DNA from: CAUZSN01 sp963582345
GTDB taxonomy: Bacteria; Planctomycetota; Planctomycetia; Planctomycetales; Planctomycetaceae
Direction of reading: 5' to 3'
Assembly (NCBI GenBank): GCA_963582345.1
Contig: CAUZSN010000031.1
Span: 1-25,648 of the forward strand
DNA: 25,648 bases
The notes beneath the pieces are model-generated. The model saw nothing but the letters and a program-made list of their open reading frames with translations, did not search any database and was not told the origin of the DNA. Position numbers and translations under genes: made by a program. Below, in pieces: positions 8,405 to 15,099 of the stretch (positions within the stretch are counted from its first letter, which is position 1; each line of letters begins with the position of its first letter).

Positions 8405-8749
8405 ATTTTCGTGCTGCTACACCTTGTTACGTCAGACACAGCGACGAAGGAGCGGCAGAAACGATCGGGGTTATCCAGTGTAAAATTTGTTCTAGAACAA
8501 ATTCTCGAAAGTCAGACCACACGACTTCGGTGAATCCCACAACTTGCTGTATCCGCATCGACCACCGAGGCGACGGAAACCGATAACGGAAAAAGTGTGG
8601 TTGCCGGTGTTGACGACATTTCATACAACTCGGTGCAAACGATTGAGACAGAACAGCCATCGAATCCGACATTCGATGGCAACTAAAAAAATCCTGACAC
8701 GGCAAGGGTTTACGAGCAATTGCAACGCATCGAATGTAGATGAGCCAAG
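8405..8749. other. Gene-free 345 bp downstream of tRNA-His
   Basis: It lies 3' of the minus-strand tRNA gene and 3' of the amber-interrupted gene. Short frames here are either tRNA shadows or not protein-like. It contains the paired CATCGAAT repeats described separately, and an A-run at 8684-8690 that would be a U-run on the tRNA strand. Confidence 0.4.
8656..8680. repeat. Perfect 10-bp hairpin with a third copy of its arm nearby
   Basis: GCCATCGAAT (8656-8665) and ATTCGATGGC (8671-8680) are exact reverse complements around a 5-base loop. A third related copy, CATCGAATGT at 8728-8737, is the exact reverse complement of 8669-8678, so the middle arm could pair with either neighbour. On the tRNA strand the T-run at 8684-8690 lies between these sites and just before the hairpin, so simple intrinsic termination is not indicated. 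The pairing is seen; the role is unknown. Confidence 0.45.
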
Positions 8750-8824
8750 GGTGAGTAACCGGATTCGAACCGGCGACCTCCAGAACCACAATCTGGCGCT
8801 CTAACCAACTGAGCTATACCCACC
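8750..8824 (-). tRNA. tRNA-His (anticodon GTG)
   Basis: The reverse complement folds as a complete cloverleaf. It has an acceptor stem GGTGGGTA pairing with TACTCACC (one G:T), including the extra 5' G(-1) opposite C73 that identifies tRNA-His, a D-arm GCTCAGTTGGTTAGAGC, an anticodon stem CCAGA/TCTGG with loop TTGTGGT (anticodon at 8787-8789), and a T-arm GCCGG-TTCGAAT-CCGGT. CCA is not encoded: C73 is followed by CTT. The gene stands alone. Confidence 0.97.
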
Positions 8825-9374
8825 ATCCGAACTCGCTCCGGCTACCATAGCGGACACCTGTGACACTTGCAAGATTTTAGACTCGTTGCATGTCAGATAA
8901 CCAACATGGTTTTTTCGGGAGTGGACATCGCTCCGTTGACACTTCACTGGGTCCTGATGTATTCCAATTTCCAGACCTATCGGCCTTATTCTTGTTTACA
9001 TCTCAGTTGTGGCAGGGTCTCCTAAACTGCCACTTTCCGCGACCAAAGGTCTCCAAGTCAAAGAGTTATATGACATTGATCGCCAACCGGAAACCTTCGG
9101 TCAGCACCGTGGCCTAATCGTAAGACTTAAGTCACAACCTTGACCGCAGCGAAATCGGGTCCGACGGTCAGTTGTACAAATTCGCACGAATTTAAGTCTC
9201 TAGGAGCGTGTCCTCAAATTTATCTCTTTAACGAAAACTAGGATGGCGAAATTCCAGCTAAGCCGGAATTTCGGCGGCTTGACAAATCCTCGCCCTCCCT
9301 AGTTAAGAACTCCGGGACACCTGCTCTAAGTAAGCGGCAGCTGTCGCTGAGTGAGCTAGGATCTCGCTCGCACG
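8825..9374. other. Gene-free 550 bp containing a palindromic element
   Basis: A 75-codon frame at 8890-9117 (+) exists but has no ribosome site and no family character. The only structure I can support is the nested inverted-repeat region at 9236-9304. The left part should contain the tRNA-His promoter, and the right part the end of the transcript of the FAD oxidoreductase gene. Confidence 0.4.
9236..9304. repeat. Nested inverted repeats, possible MITE-like element or terminator
   Basis: Outer arms AACTAGG (9236-9242) and CCTAGTT (9298-9304), with GGCG/CGCC (9245-9248 and 9291-9294) just inside, enclose inner arms GAAATTCC (9248-9255) and GGAATTTC (9265-9272). On the minus strand the structure follows the FAD oxidoreductase stop by ~70 bp and ends in CTAGTTTTCG, so it may act as that gene's terminator. 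Imperfect matches at ~9201-9215 (TAGGAGCGTGTCCTC) and ~9313-9327 (CGGGACACCTGCTCT, inverted) could be ends of a larger ~130-bp element. The mobile nature is inferred only. Confidence 0.35.
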
Positions 9375-10574
9375 TCAATGTGACACCGCAGCAGCTGCTT
9401 TTTCTCCTACAAGATCGTCTTCGTAGAATCGGCTCAGACGAAACGGCTTCAACACGTCGGGCGTCTGACCCGTATTAATAAGCTGAGCCATCAAATGACC
9501 TGAAGCCGGGCCCGCTTTGAACCCATACGTTCCCCATCCCACGGTCAGGAAGAAGCCTCGAATGTCGGGCACCTCGCCCATGATCGGCGAAAAGTCCGGA
9601 GTCATGTCGCACAAACCTGCCCACTGGCGCAGCATGCGAATATTCCCAAGAAAGGGAAACAATTCCAGCAAATGAGTTGCAGCGCTTTCAGAAAACTGCA
9701 ATGTACTTCGCAGTGAATAACTACTGTAATCTTCCACCTCACCTCCTACGACTACTTCGCCTCGGTCTGTTTGCGAAACATAGAGGTGCAATGTCGCCGA
9801 GACAACTACAGTGTTCAACCACGGCTTCAGCGGCTCGGTAACAAACGCCTGCAACTGATGCGTTTCGACTGGAATCATCAAATCAACCATGTCACAAACC
9901 GTGCTGGCGTAGCCCGCTGTGGCGTTCACAACCGCCCCAGTCTTGATTCGGCCTCGATTTGTAACAACCGCCTGAACCGAGCCGTTTACCAACTCGATCT
10001 CTCGAACTTCTGTCAATTGGTGGATGTGGGCACCTCCCTGGTCCGCTCCACGAGCAAACGCCCAAACCACTGCATCGTGTCGAATAATCCCACCCGGCGG
10101 ATGGTATAGTGCCGCCATGATAGGATAACGTTGCGGACCGAAAACGTTTAATTCTGGGACAATCTGATGAATCTCGCCCGGCTCGATCAGACGCGAATTG
10201 ACTCCCAAAAACTGATTTGTGTTCGCCCGCTCTCGCAAACCGTTGACAGCTCGTTCCGTATGTGCGAGCGTCATGTGGCCGTGTTGGGAAAACATGATGT
10301 TGAAATCCAGCTCGTCCGCCAATTGCTCATAGAGCTTCAACGAAAGATCGTAGAAGGCTACTCCTTCCGCGGTGCGATAATTGGAGCGAATAATTGCGGT
10401 GTTTCGCCCAGATGCGCCGAAGCCGATGTACTTCGCCTCAACGACCGCAATATTTTGAACGCCCAACTTCGTCAGATAGTACGCGGTCGCCAGGCCGTGT
10501 ACACCGCCGCCGATGATGATGACATCGTAACTGTCGCGCAATTCATGCTCGCGCCACATTTTTCGTGCGGCCAC
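9375..10574 (-). CDS. FAD-dependent oxidoreductase, sarcosine oxidase beta-subunit family
   Basis: Amine-oxidising flavoprotein of the DAO/GlpO fold. The FAD-binding loop IIIGGGVHGLATAYYL starts near residue 19. The segment GRNTAIIRSNYRT (56-68) is characteristic of SoxB, the beta subunit of heterotetrameric sarcosine oxidase. H166 in IIRHDAVVWAFAR is probably the equivalent of the histidine that covalently holds FMN in that family. The C-terminal WAGLCDMTPDFSPIMGEVP and VGWGTYGFKAGPASG match the substrate and FAD region. Length (399 aa) fits. GTG at 10574 is supported by GGAG at 10583-10586, 8 nt upstream. No soxA, soxD or soxG is nearby, so it is a stand-alone member; the true substrate may be sarcosine, another N-methyl amino acid or a related secondary amine. 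Confidence 0.85.
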   Translation of the reverse strand: MAARKMWREHELRDSYDVIIIGGGVHGLATAYYLTKLGVQNIAVVEAKYIGFGASGRNTAIIRSNYRTAEGVAFYDLSLKLYEQLADELDFNIMFSQHGHMTLAHTERAVNGLRERANTNQFLGVNSRLIEPGEIHQIVPELNVFGPQRYPIMAALYHPPGGIIRHDAVVWAFARGADQGGAHIHQLTEVREIELVNGSVQAVVTNRGRIKTGAVVNATAGYASTVCDMVDLMIPVETHQLQAFVTEPLKPWLNTVVVSATLHLYVSQTDRGEVVVGGEVEDYSSYSLRSTLQFSESAATHLLELFPFLGNIRMLRQWAGLCDMTPDFSPIMGEVPDIRGFFLTVGWGTYGFKAGPASGHLMAQLINTGQTPDVLKPFRLSRFYEDDLVGEKAAAAVSH

Positions 10575-11015
10575 TTCAAAAACTCCGTAGACTCAGAAAA
10601 TTCCAAGTTTTGCCAGTATCGACGAGAGGCACATTTTTCTTTGTCCGGCCAAAACCATGAAGACGTCACGAAAGAACCAGTTGAATCGGACATTTAAAAA
10701 TGGCCGTGCGATAAAAGGGATTGAAACGTTCTATGCCAGAAAGTCAATGGTCCGGATACACTTTGGACAGGCGAACAGCACGACACAGTCGTCGGATCGA
10801 GCAAACGAGGGAACACATTTTCTATCGCATGGTATGACCAGAAGCATGATCATTTGACGTTCGAGGAGTTTAATGCCTGAAACAGCCTTCGAGGAGCCCA
10901 AGTATAGTCTCAACTGACTGGCATCAAATGACTTGAGCGATCAATCCTCTTTGAGTCTTCTCAATTCTGAGCGTCTCGAGAAGCGAGTCTGCTCAATCAA
11001 TGATCAATCCATCAA
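10575..11015. other. Gene-free divergent region between the FAD oxidoreductase and rhlE
   Basis: Overlapping short frames (10657-10857 +, 10731-10913 -) have no family character. GATCAATCC occurs twice (10939-10947 and 11002-11010) as a 9-bp direct repeat. It should carry the promoter of the minus-strand oxidoreductase. Nothing further is supported. Confidence 0.35.
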
Positions 11016-11044
11016 TTGACGCGGATTAGGTTCTGAGCTATTTT
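11016..11044 (+). promoter_or_regulatory. Candidate sigma70-type promoter for rhlE
   Basis: TTGACG at 11016-11021 and TATTTT at 11039-11044 are separated by exactly 17 bases, upstream of the helicase gene. The resulting 5' leader would be about 80 nt. This is a motif match only. Confidence 0.35.
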
Positions 11045-11131
11045 CGGTATATACCTTAACGATTAATAATAGAATAACTTGCGTTTGCGGAACGTCTGGC
11101 CCAGGTGCCAGCGTCTACAAAGGAGACGTCA

Positions 11132-12349
11132 TTGCAGAAAATGGCAGAGAGATCCGTGGTTCGCTTCCAGGATCTCGGCTTAAGCGATCGCACACTGAAG
11201 GCGTTAACGAAAGTTGAATACCGGACACCTAGCCCCATTCAGGCTGCATTTCTTCCTGTCGCCCTTCAAGGTATCGACTGTCTCGGACAAGCCCATACCG
11301 GTACTGGCAAAACGGCCGCTTTCATCATTCCCATTCTTGAACGCATCGACCTGAACAACTCCTGCCCGCAAGCGTTGGTGCTCACTCCAACGCGTGAATT
11401 GAGCGAACAGGTGGCTCAAGAAGCGCGCCGGCTTTCGTATGCCAGCTCGGCTAGAACGGTGTGCATTGTGGGTGGGCGGCCGATTCGCCGTCAATTGGAC
11501 GACCTGAAAAGAGGGGCTCAAATAATAATCGGGACGCCCGGCCGAGTTATCGATTTGATGAATCGTCGAGCGCTGAATCTGAACGAGTTGAAGGTCATGG
11601 TACTCGACGAAGCAGACCGCATGCTGGACATCGGCTTTCGGCCAGATATCGAAAAGATTCTGCGTCGCTGTCCCCAACATCGGCAGTCGCTGTTGCTTTC
11701 CGCGACGATGCCACCGCCAGTTGAACGATTAGCCCAACGCTATATGCGCAATCCACAACGGATTGATCTTTCGAGCGATGGTATTGTTGTCGACTCGATA
11801 CGGCAGTACTACATCACGGTCGACCCGGACCGAAAATTCGGATTGCTGGTTCAGCTATTATTGAAGGAGCGTCCGAAACAATCGTTGGTTTTCACGCGCA
11901 CAAAGAGGGGTGCAGATGCGCTGCACCGTAAATTTGTGAACAAGCTTCCCAAGGTCGCTCACCTACACGGCGACCTTCCGCAAGTCAAACGTGACCGAGT
12001 GATGAAAAGTTTCCGCGAAGGAAAGGTTCGACTACTGATCGCGACAGACGTTGTAGGGCGTGGGATCGATGTCAATGGGATCTCGCACATCATCAACTAT
12101 GACATCCCCGAGTATTGCGATGATTACGTACATCGTATCGGCCGCACCGGCCGCATGACGTCAGACGATATGGGCTGCGCCGTCACGTTTGTGACGCGAG
12201 AACAAGGAAACCAGTTGACACGCATTGAAATGCGAATCAACCAACAGTTGACTCTCTACCAGATTGAAGGATTTGAAGCATTTCGTCCTGGTCCACCACC
12301 CAAGCACGTCGATACGGAAACGCAATCTAAGAGCTACTACGTCGCGTAG
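11132..12349 (+). CDS. rhlE: RhlE-type DEAD-box ATP-dependent RNA helicase
   Basis: Cytoplasmic RNA helicase for RNA structure remodelling, for example in ribosome assembly, RNA decay or cold adaptation. All core motifs are present in order: Q motif (FQDLGL through PSPIQ), motif I AHTGTGKT (residues 54-61), PTRELSEQ, TPGR, DEAD (159-162), SAT (190-192), LVFTRTKRGAD, ATDVVGRGIDV and HRIGRTGR. I chose the TTG at 11132 because AAAGGAG (11119-11125) lies 6 nt upstream, giving 405 aa. A GTG at 11105 would extend it by nine residues but lacks a ribosome site, and the ATG at 11141 is 15 nt from the site. It is a short RhlE without a long basic C-terminal tail. It converges with the hydrolase gene, 15 bp apart. 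The subfamily (RhlE rather than another DEAD-box type) is a best guess. Confidence 0.88.
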   Translation: MQKMAERSVVRFQDLGLSDRTLKALTKVEYRTPSPIQAAFLPVALQGIDCLGQAHTGTGKTAAFIIPILERIDLNNSCPQALVLTPTRELSEQVAQEARRLSYASSARTVCIVGGRPIRRQLDDLKRGAQIIIGTPGRVIDLMNRRALNLNELKVMVLDEADRMLDIGFRPDIEKILRRCPQHRQSLLLSATMPPPVERLAQRYMRNPQRIDLSSDGIVVDSIRQYYITVDPDRKFGLLVQLLLKERPKQSLVFTRTKRGADALHRKFVNKLPKVAHLHGDLPQVKRDRVMKSFREGKVRLLIATDVVGRGIDVNGISHIINYDIPEYCDDYVHRIGRTGRMTSDDMGCAVTFVTREQGNQLTRIEMRINQQLTLYQIEGFEAFRPGPPPKHVDTETQSKSYYVA

Positions 12350-12364
12350 TGCTAGGCGACGCTG

Positions 12365-13279
12365 TCATATCAACTCTGTTGGCTCACAAGTCTCAATCGG
12401 ATGCGCTGCCAAAAACTCTCTCACTCGCGGAATGATCCGCTCGTGCGCGTCTTCAAATACATAATGACCGGAGTCTGGAATACGAAACGATTCCGCTCGT
12501 GGAAAACGACGTTCAAATTCCTGCAGGAATTCAGTCGTAAAACACCAGTCGCGCTCCCCCCAAATTAACAAAATGGGTTCTTGCTTGAATTGCGGGAGTC
12601 GCTGTTCGATTTCGGTCAACGCGGAACAACTTGGATGGCTCGTGTTTAAAGGGATGTCCTGCACAAACCGTAGGATGGCAATTCGATTTCGCCAGCAATC
12701 GTAAGGCGCCAAATAGCCCGATCTGACGGCCGCGGTGATACGTTTGCGTTTCGCGACTGCCATCCAAAGTGCCGCGCGTGAAAAGACGTTGAGACCGCGA
12801 ATGGCCATTGCACCGAACACTGGGATCCGGCATAGCGCTATGCGAAGCGGAAGGCTACGAGACCGGAACACGGCCGTATTAAACAGAACGAACCGTGAGA
12901 ATCGGTTTGGAAGATTTCCAGCAACTCCCATACCAATTGGCCCGCCCCAGTCGTGTGAGAACAAGGTGATACGAGTCAATTTGAGTGATTCAATAAACAG
13001 GTAAAGATTCTTGACGTGTTGACGTAAATGGTATGGGTAATCCACAGGTTTGTCTGAAAAGCCGCAACCAATATGATCGACGGCCAAAACTCTGTAATCG
13101 TGCGACAAGTCCTTAATAAGGTTCCTCCATGCAAAACTCCACGTTGGATTCCCATGCACCATCAACAGTGTCTCGCCATGCCCTTCGTCGACGTAATGGT
13201 ATTTCAGCCCGCCGAGATCAAAAAAATGCGATTCGAACGGGTATTCTTCTGCAAACCCATGCCGAGGATTGGTCAACAC
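12365..13279 (-). CDS. Alpha/beta hydrolase, OleB/haloalkane-dehalogenase-like
   Basis: Alpha/beta-fold hydrolase of 304 aa. It has HGNPTWSFAWR (42-52) with the oxyanion or halide-side asparagine N44, the nucleophile elbow SHDWGG with D110 and W111, an acidic residue in WGERDW (D244), and the catalytic histidine in DSGHYVFED (H272). An Asp nucleophile in HDWGG is shared by haloalkane dehalogenases and by OleB, the beta-lactone decarboxylase of long-chain olefin synthesis. The segments IGCGFSDKP and GYLAPYDCWRNRIAILRFVQD look more like OleB than like dehalogenases. It is the last gene of a four-gene operon, 20 bp after the CrtI-like gene. The start is GTG 13279 or TTG 13276; ACGGAG just upstream spaces better for the TTG. 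The substrate is not determinable; a product of the upstream ketosynthase pathway is my inference. Confidence 0.8.
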   Translation of the reverse strand: MLTNPRHGFAEEYPFESHFFDLGGLKYHYVDEGHGETLLMVHGNPTWSFAWRNLIKDLSHDYRVLAVDHIGCGFSDKPVDYPYHLRQHVKNLYLFIESLKLTRITLFSHDWGGPIGMGVAGNLPNRFSRFVLFNTAVFRSRSLPLRIALCRIPVFGAMAIRGLNVFSRAALWMAVAKRKRITAAVRSGYLAPYDCWRNRIAILRFVQDIPLNTSHPSCSALTEIEQRLPQFKQEPILLIWGERDWCFTTEFLQEFERRFPRAESFRIPDSGHYVFEDAHERIIPRVREFLAAHPIETCEPTELI

Positions 13280-13299
13280 AAACTCCGTAAACGGATGAG

Positions 13300-14685
13300 C
13301 TATTCAGCTTTGATGAGATGGAGATTAGCGATGGTGATTCCCGACAGCATTGCCCCGATGATGCCCAAAAACCCCTGATCCGTTCCACACAGAAATAGAT
13401 TGTTCAGGTATGTGCGACCGTTGCGTATTTTTTCAGGCGATCCATAGACGCACCCCTTGACGTGGCCGGTATACTTCTTGATTGTTCGCGGCGTAAACAT
13501 GTCGGTGTCGACCACATAGGGTCTAAAATCAGGCACATAGCGCAAAGCAGACTCGACAATTTTCTTGCACCAGTACTCCTTTTCGGCCACATAATCGTCT
13601 TGCGGTAGCTTCATCCAATAATCCGGGTTGGCCAGCGCTGTCACGCGGATAGTTCCGTCGACTAGCGGCGTGTCGTACTGGAAATTGTTCGGCGAGCAAA
13701 TGATGCCGCTGCGCACATCGACCGGGTGCTCGGGATTTTCGTAGTAAAACTTTGACGAATCGTTGTAGAAGATAATCGTTTCATTGTGCCCGATCTGTGA
13801 CGGATGGCGATCAAGAGAAAAAATTGTTTCGACGAATGAAATTTCTCCGGGTTGATACTGGTTGATTTGAACGTCACTACCCTGGCAGAGCCGCAATGTT
13901 TCCACCGAACCGACGGTCGACAGGAAATGCCTCGCCTCCAAAATACGTCCGTCGTCCAGTACGACGCCGGTGGCGCAACCGTTTTTCGTCAGGATCGATC
14001 GCACGCCTGCGTGCAATTTCAGCTCGCCACCGAGTGATTTAAATTTGCGAACCAACTTACGCAGAATACGGCGCACCCCTTCCAACGGCCGACCGAAACC
14101 TTGGTAGTAGATACTTTTGAACATTATCACGAACTGGCTGAAATCCATATCGTACGGTGTAGGGCTGCCGTAGAACATCAACGGACAGAGCAGCATGTCG
14201 ATCAACAGCGGATCGCTGATTTCGCCTTCCAGCACCTCGCGAGCCGACAATAACTTGATGCTCAAATTCAACTCATCGTGCTCGTCAATCCGTCGCAGTA
14301 ACCTTCGAAAGTTGTCTGCCTGTTGTGGAAACTGATCAACGACCTGATTCAACAAGACTTCAAACTCGTTAGTAAACGTCAGGGTCTGACCGGGAAAGAT
14401 AGTTTTCGAATAATTCTGTGGATGAAGGCTAAAATCTTCCCACGTCAGCCGCAATTGCCGTAGCAGTTTGCTTAACGGTCCGGTCGTTGTGCCCGGAATC
14501 GCGTAGTTCGTGACCGCGTGCAAGCCAACGTCGTGGTTGCGATTCCGTAAGCGATAAAAGGAATTCAGCCCACCGATCGTCGTGTGCCGCTCTAGCACAC
14601 ACACCGACTTTTCGAAGTAAGCCAGCCGGATTCCGGCAGCGAGTCCAGACATCCCGGCGCCGATAATGATCGTGTGATAACTCAC
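13300..14685 (-). CDS. CrtI-like NAD(P)/FAD-dependent oxidoreductase (phytoene desaturase family)
   Basis: Flavoprotein of the CrtI/phytoene desaturase superfamily, typically performing desaturation, saturation or isomerisation of long hydrophobic chains. The N-terminal dinucleotide loop IIIGAGMSGLAAG starts six residues after the GTG chosen here. It is followed by VLERHTTIGGLNSFY and GLHAVTN. The C-terminal FAD motif LFLCGTDQGFLGIIGAMLSG is intact. The length is 461 aa. A TTG at 14736 would add 17 residues with no family resemblance. It lies between an acyl carrier protein and an OleB-like hydrolase on the same strand, so the substrate is more likely an ACP-bound or released acyl chain than a carotenoid; no phytoene synthase is in the window. 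CrtI-like proteins next to FabF and ACP genes are also reported from anammox ladderane-lipid gene clusters, a resemblance in composition only. Confidence 0.85.
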   Translation of the reverse strand: MSYHTIIIGAGMSGLAAGIRLAYFEKSVCVLERHTTIGGLNSFYRLRNRNHDVGLHAVTNYAIPGTTTGPLSKLLRQLRLTWEDFSLHPQNYSKTIFPGQTLTFTNEFEVLLNQVVDQFPQQADNFRRLLRRIDEHDELNLSIKLLSAREVLEGEISDPLLIDMLLCPLMFYGSPTPYDMDFSQFVIMFKSIYYQGFGRPLEGVRRILRKLVRKFKSLGGELKLHAGVRSILTKNGCATGVVLDDGRILEARHFLSTVGSVETLRLCQGSDVQINQYQPGEISFVETIFSLDRHPSQIGHNETIIFYNDSSKFYYENPEHPVDVRSGIICSPNNFQYDTPLVDGTIRVTALANPDYWMKLPQDDYVAEKEYWCKKIVESALRYVPDFRPYVVDTDMFTPRTIKKYTGHVKGCVYGSPEKIRNGRTYLNNLFLCGTDQGFLGIIGAMLSGITIANLHLIKAE

Positions 14686-14772
14686 GAGAATTGCCGGACC
14701 TGCAAATTGCGACGTGCAGAAGTCTCTTTGAGCCAATCAGGAGTCCGCAAGTTGGGTCCACCTGAAGCTGGC

Positions 14773-15036
14773 TCACACAGAACTTTCAACGTCTTTAAGC
14801 AGCGGTGTCAAATAAGCCACCGTACTGTTCATTGACGTCAAGTGATCGTAGTCGTCCTCGGGAATCTGGATCCGATAGTGCTTGCGCAGTTCCATAACGA
14901 TATCGAGGAAGTCCATGCTGTCTAAATCCATTTGCTCCCTGAACGCAACCGCATCCTGAATGTTTGAAACATCTTCATCCGGGGCAATTCGCGTCAGAAT
15001 ATCATGGATGACCTGTCTGATTTGTTCCGGGGCCAT
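14773..15036 (-). CDS. Acyl carrier protein, pathway-specific
   Basis: 87-residue acidic carrier protein. The phosphopantetheine site is DLDSMDFLD, with S40 as attachment serine; family members usually have DSL, and this one has DSM. The predicted four-helix pattern and length fit. ATG 15036 is preferred because GGAG at 15045-15048 is 8 nt upstream. A GTG at 15045 would overlap the ribosome site. It lies 63 bp after the ketosynthase stop and 87 bp before the CrtI-like gene, so it is probably the dedicated carrier of this operon and not the housekeeping AcpP, which normally sits with fabD/fabG/fabF. Confidence 0.9.
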   Translation of the reverse strand: MAPEQIRQVIHDILTRIAPDEDVSNIQDAVAFREQMDLDSMDFLDIVMELRKHYRIQIPEDDYDHLTSMNSTVAYLTPLLKDVESSV

Positions 15037-15099
15037 ACACTTCACTCCAGCAGTCGATCTTCAACAGACAAATTAGGTCAGCTCATCCGAAACGCTAAT

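Noticed and set aside
8427..8789. 120-codon open frame (-) crossing the tRNA
   Set aside because: Its start lies inside the tRNA-His gene, and the GSNPVTHP-type peptide is a classic tRNA mistranslation.
8890..9117. 75-codon open frame (+) after tRNA-His
   Set aside because: There is no ribosome site, no family resemblance, and its composition is like the surrounding non-coding DNA.
10717..10727. GGGATTGAAAC, resembling the end of many CRISPR repeats
   Set aside because: Only one copy is present, with no spaced repeats and no cas genes in the window.
10657..10913. Two overlapping short frames upstream of rhlE
   Set aside because: No domain, no ribosome site and mutual overlap on opposite strands.
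13300..14685. CrtI-like gene as a carotenoid desaturase
   Set aside because: No phytoene synthase or other carotenoid gene is in the window, and the neighbours are acyl-chain genes.
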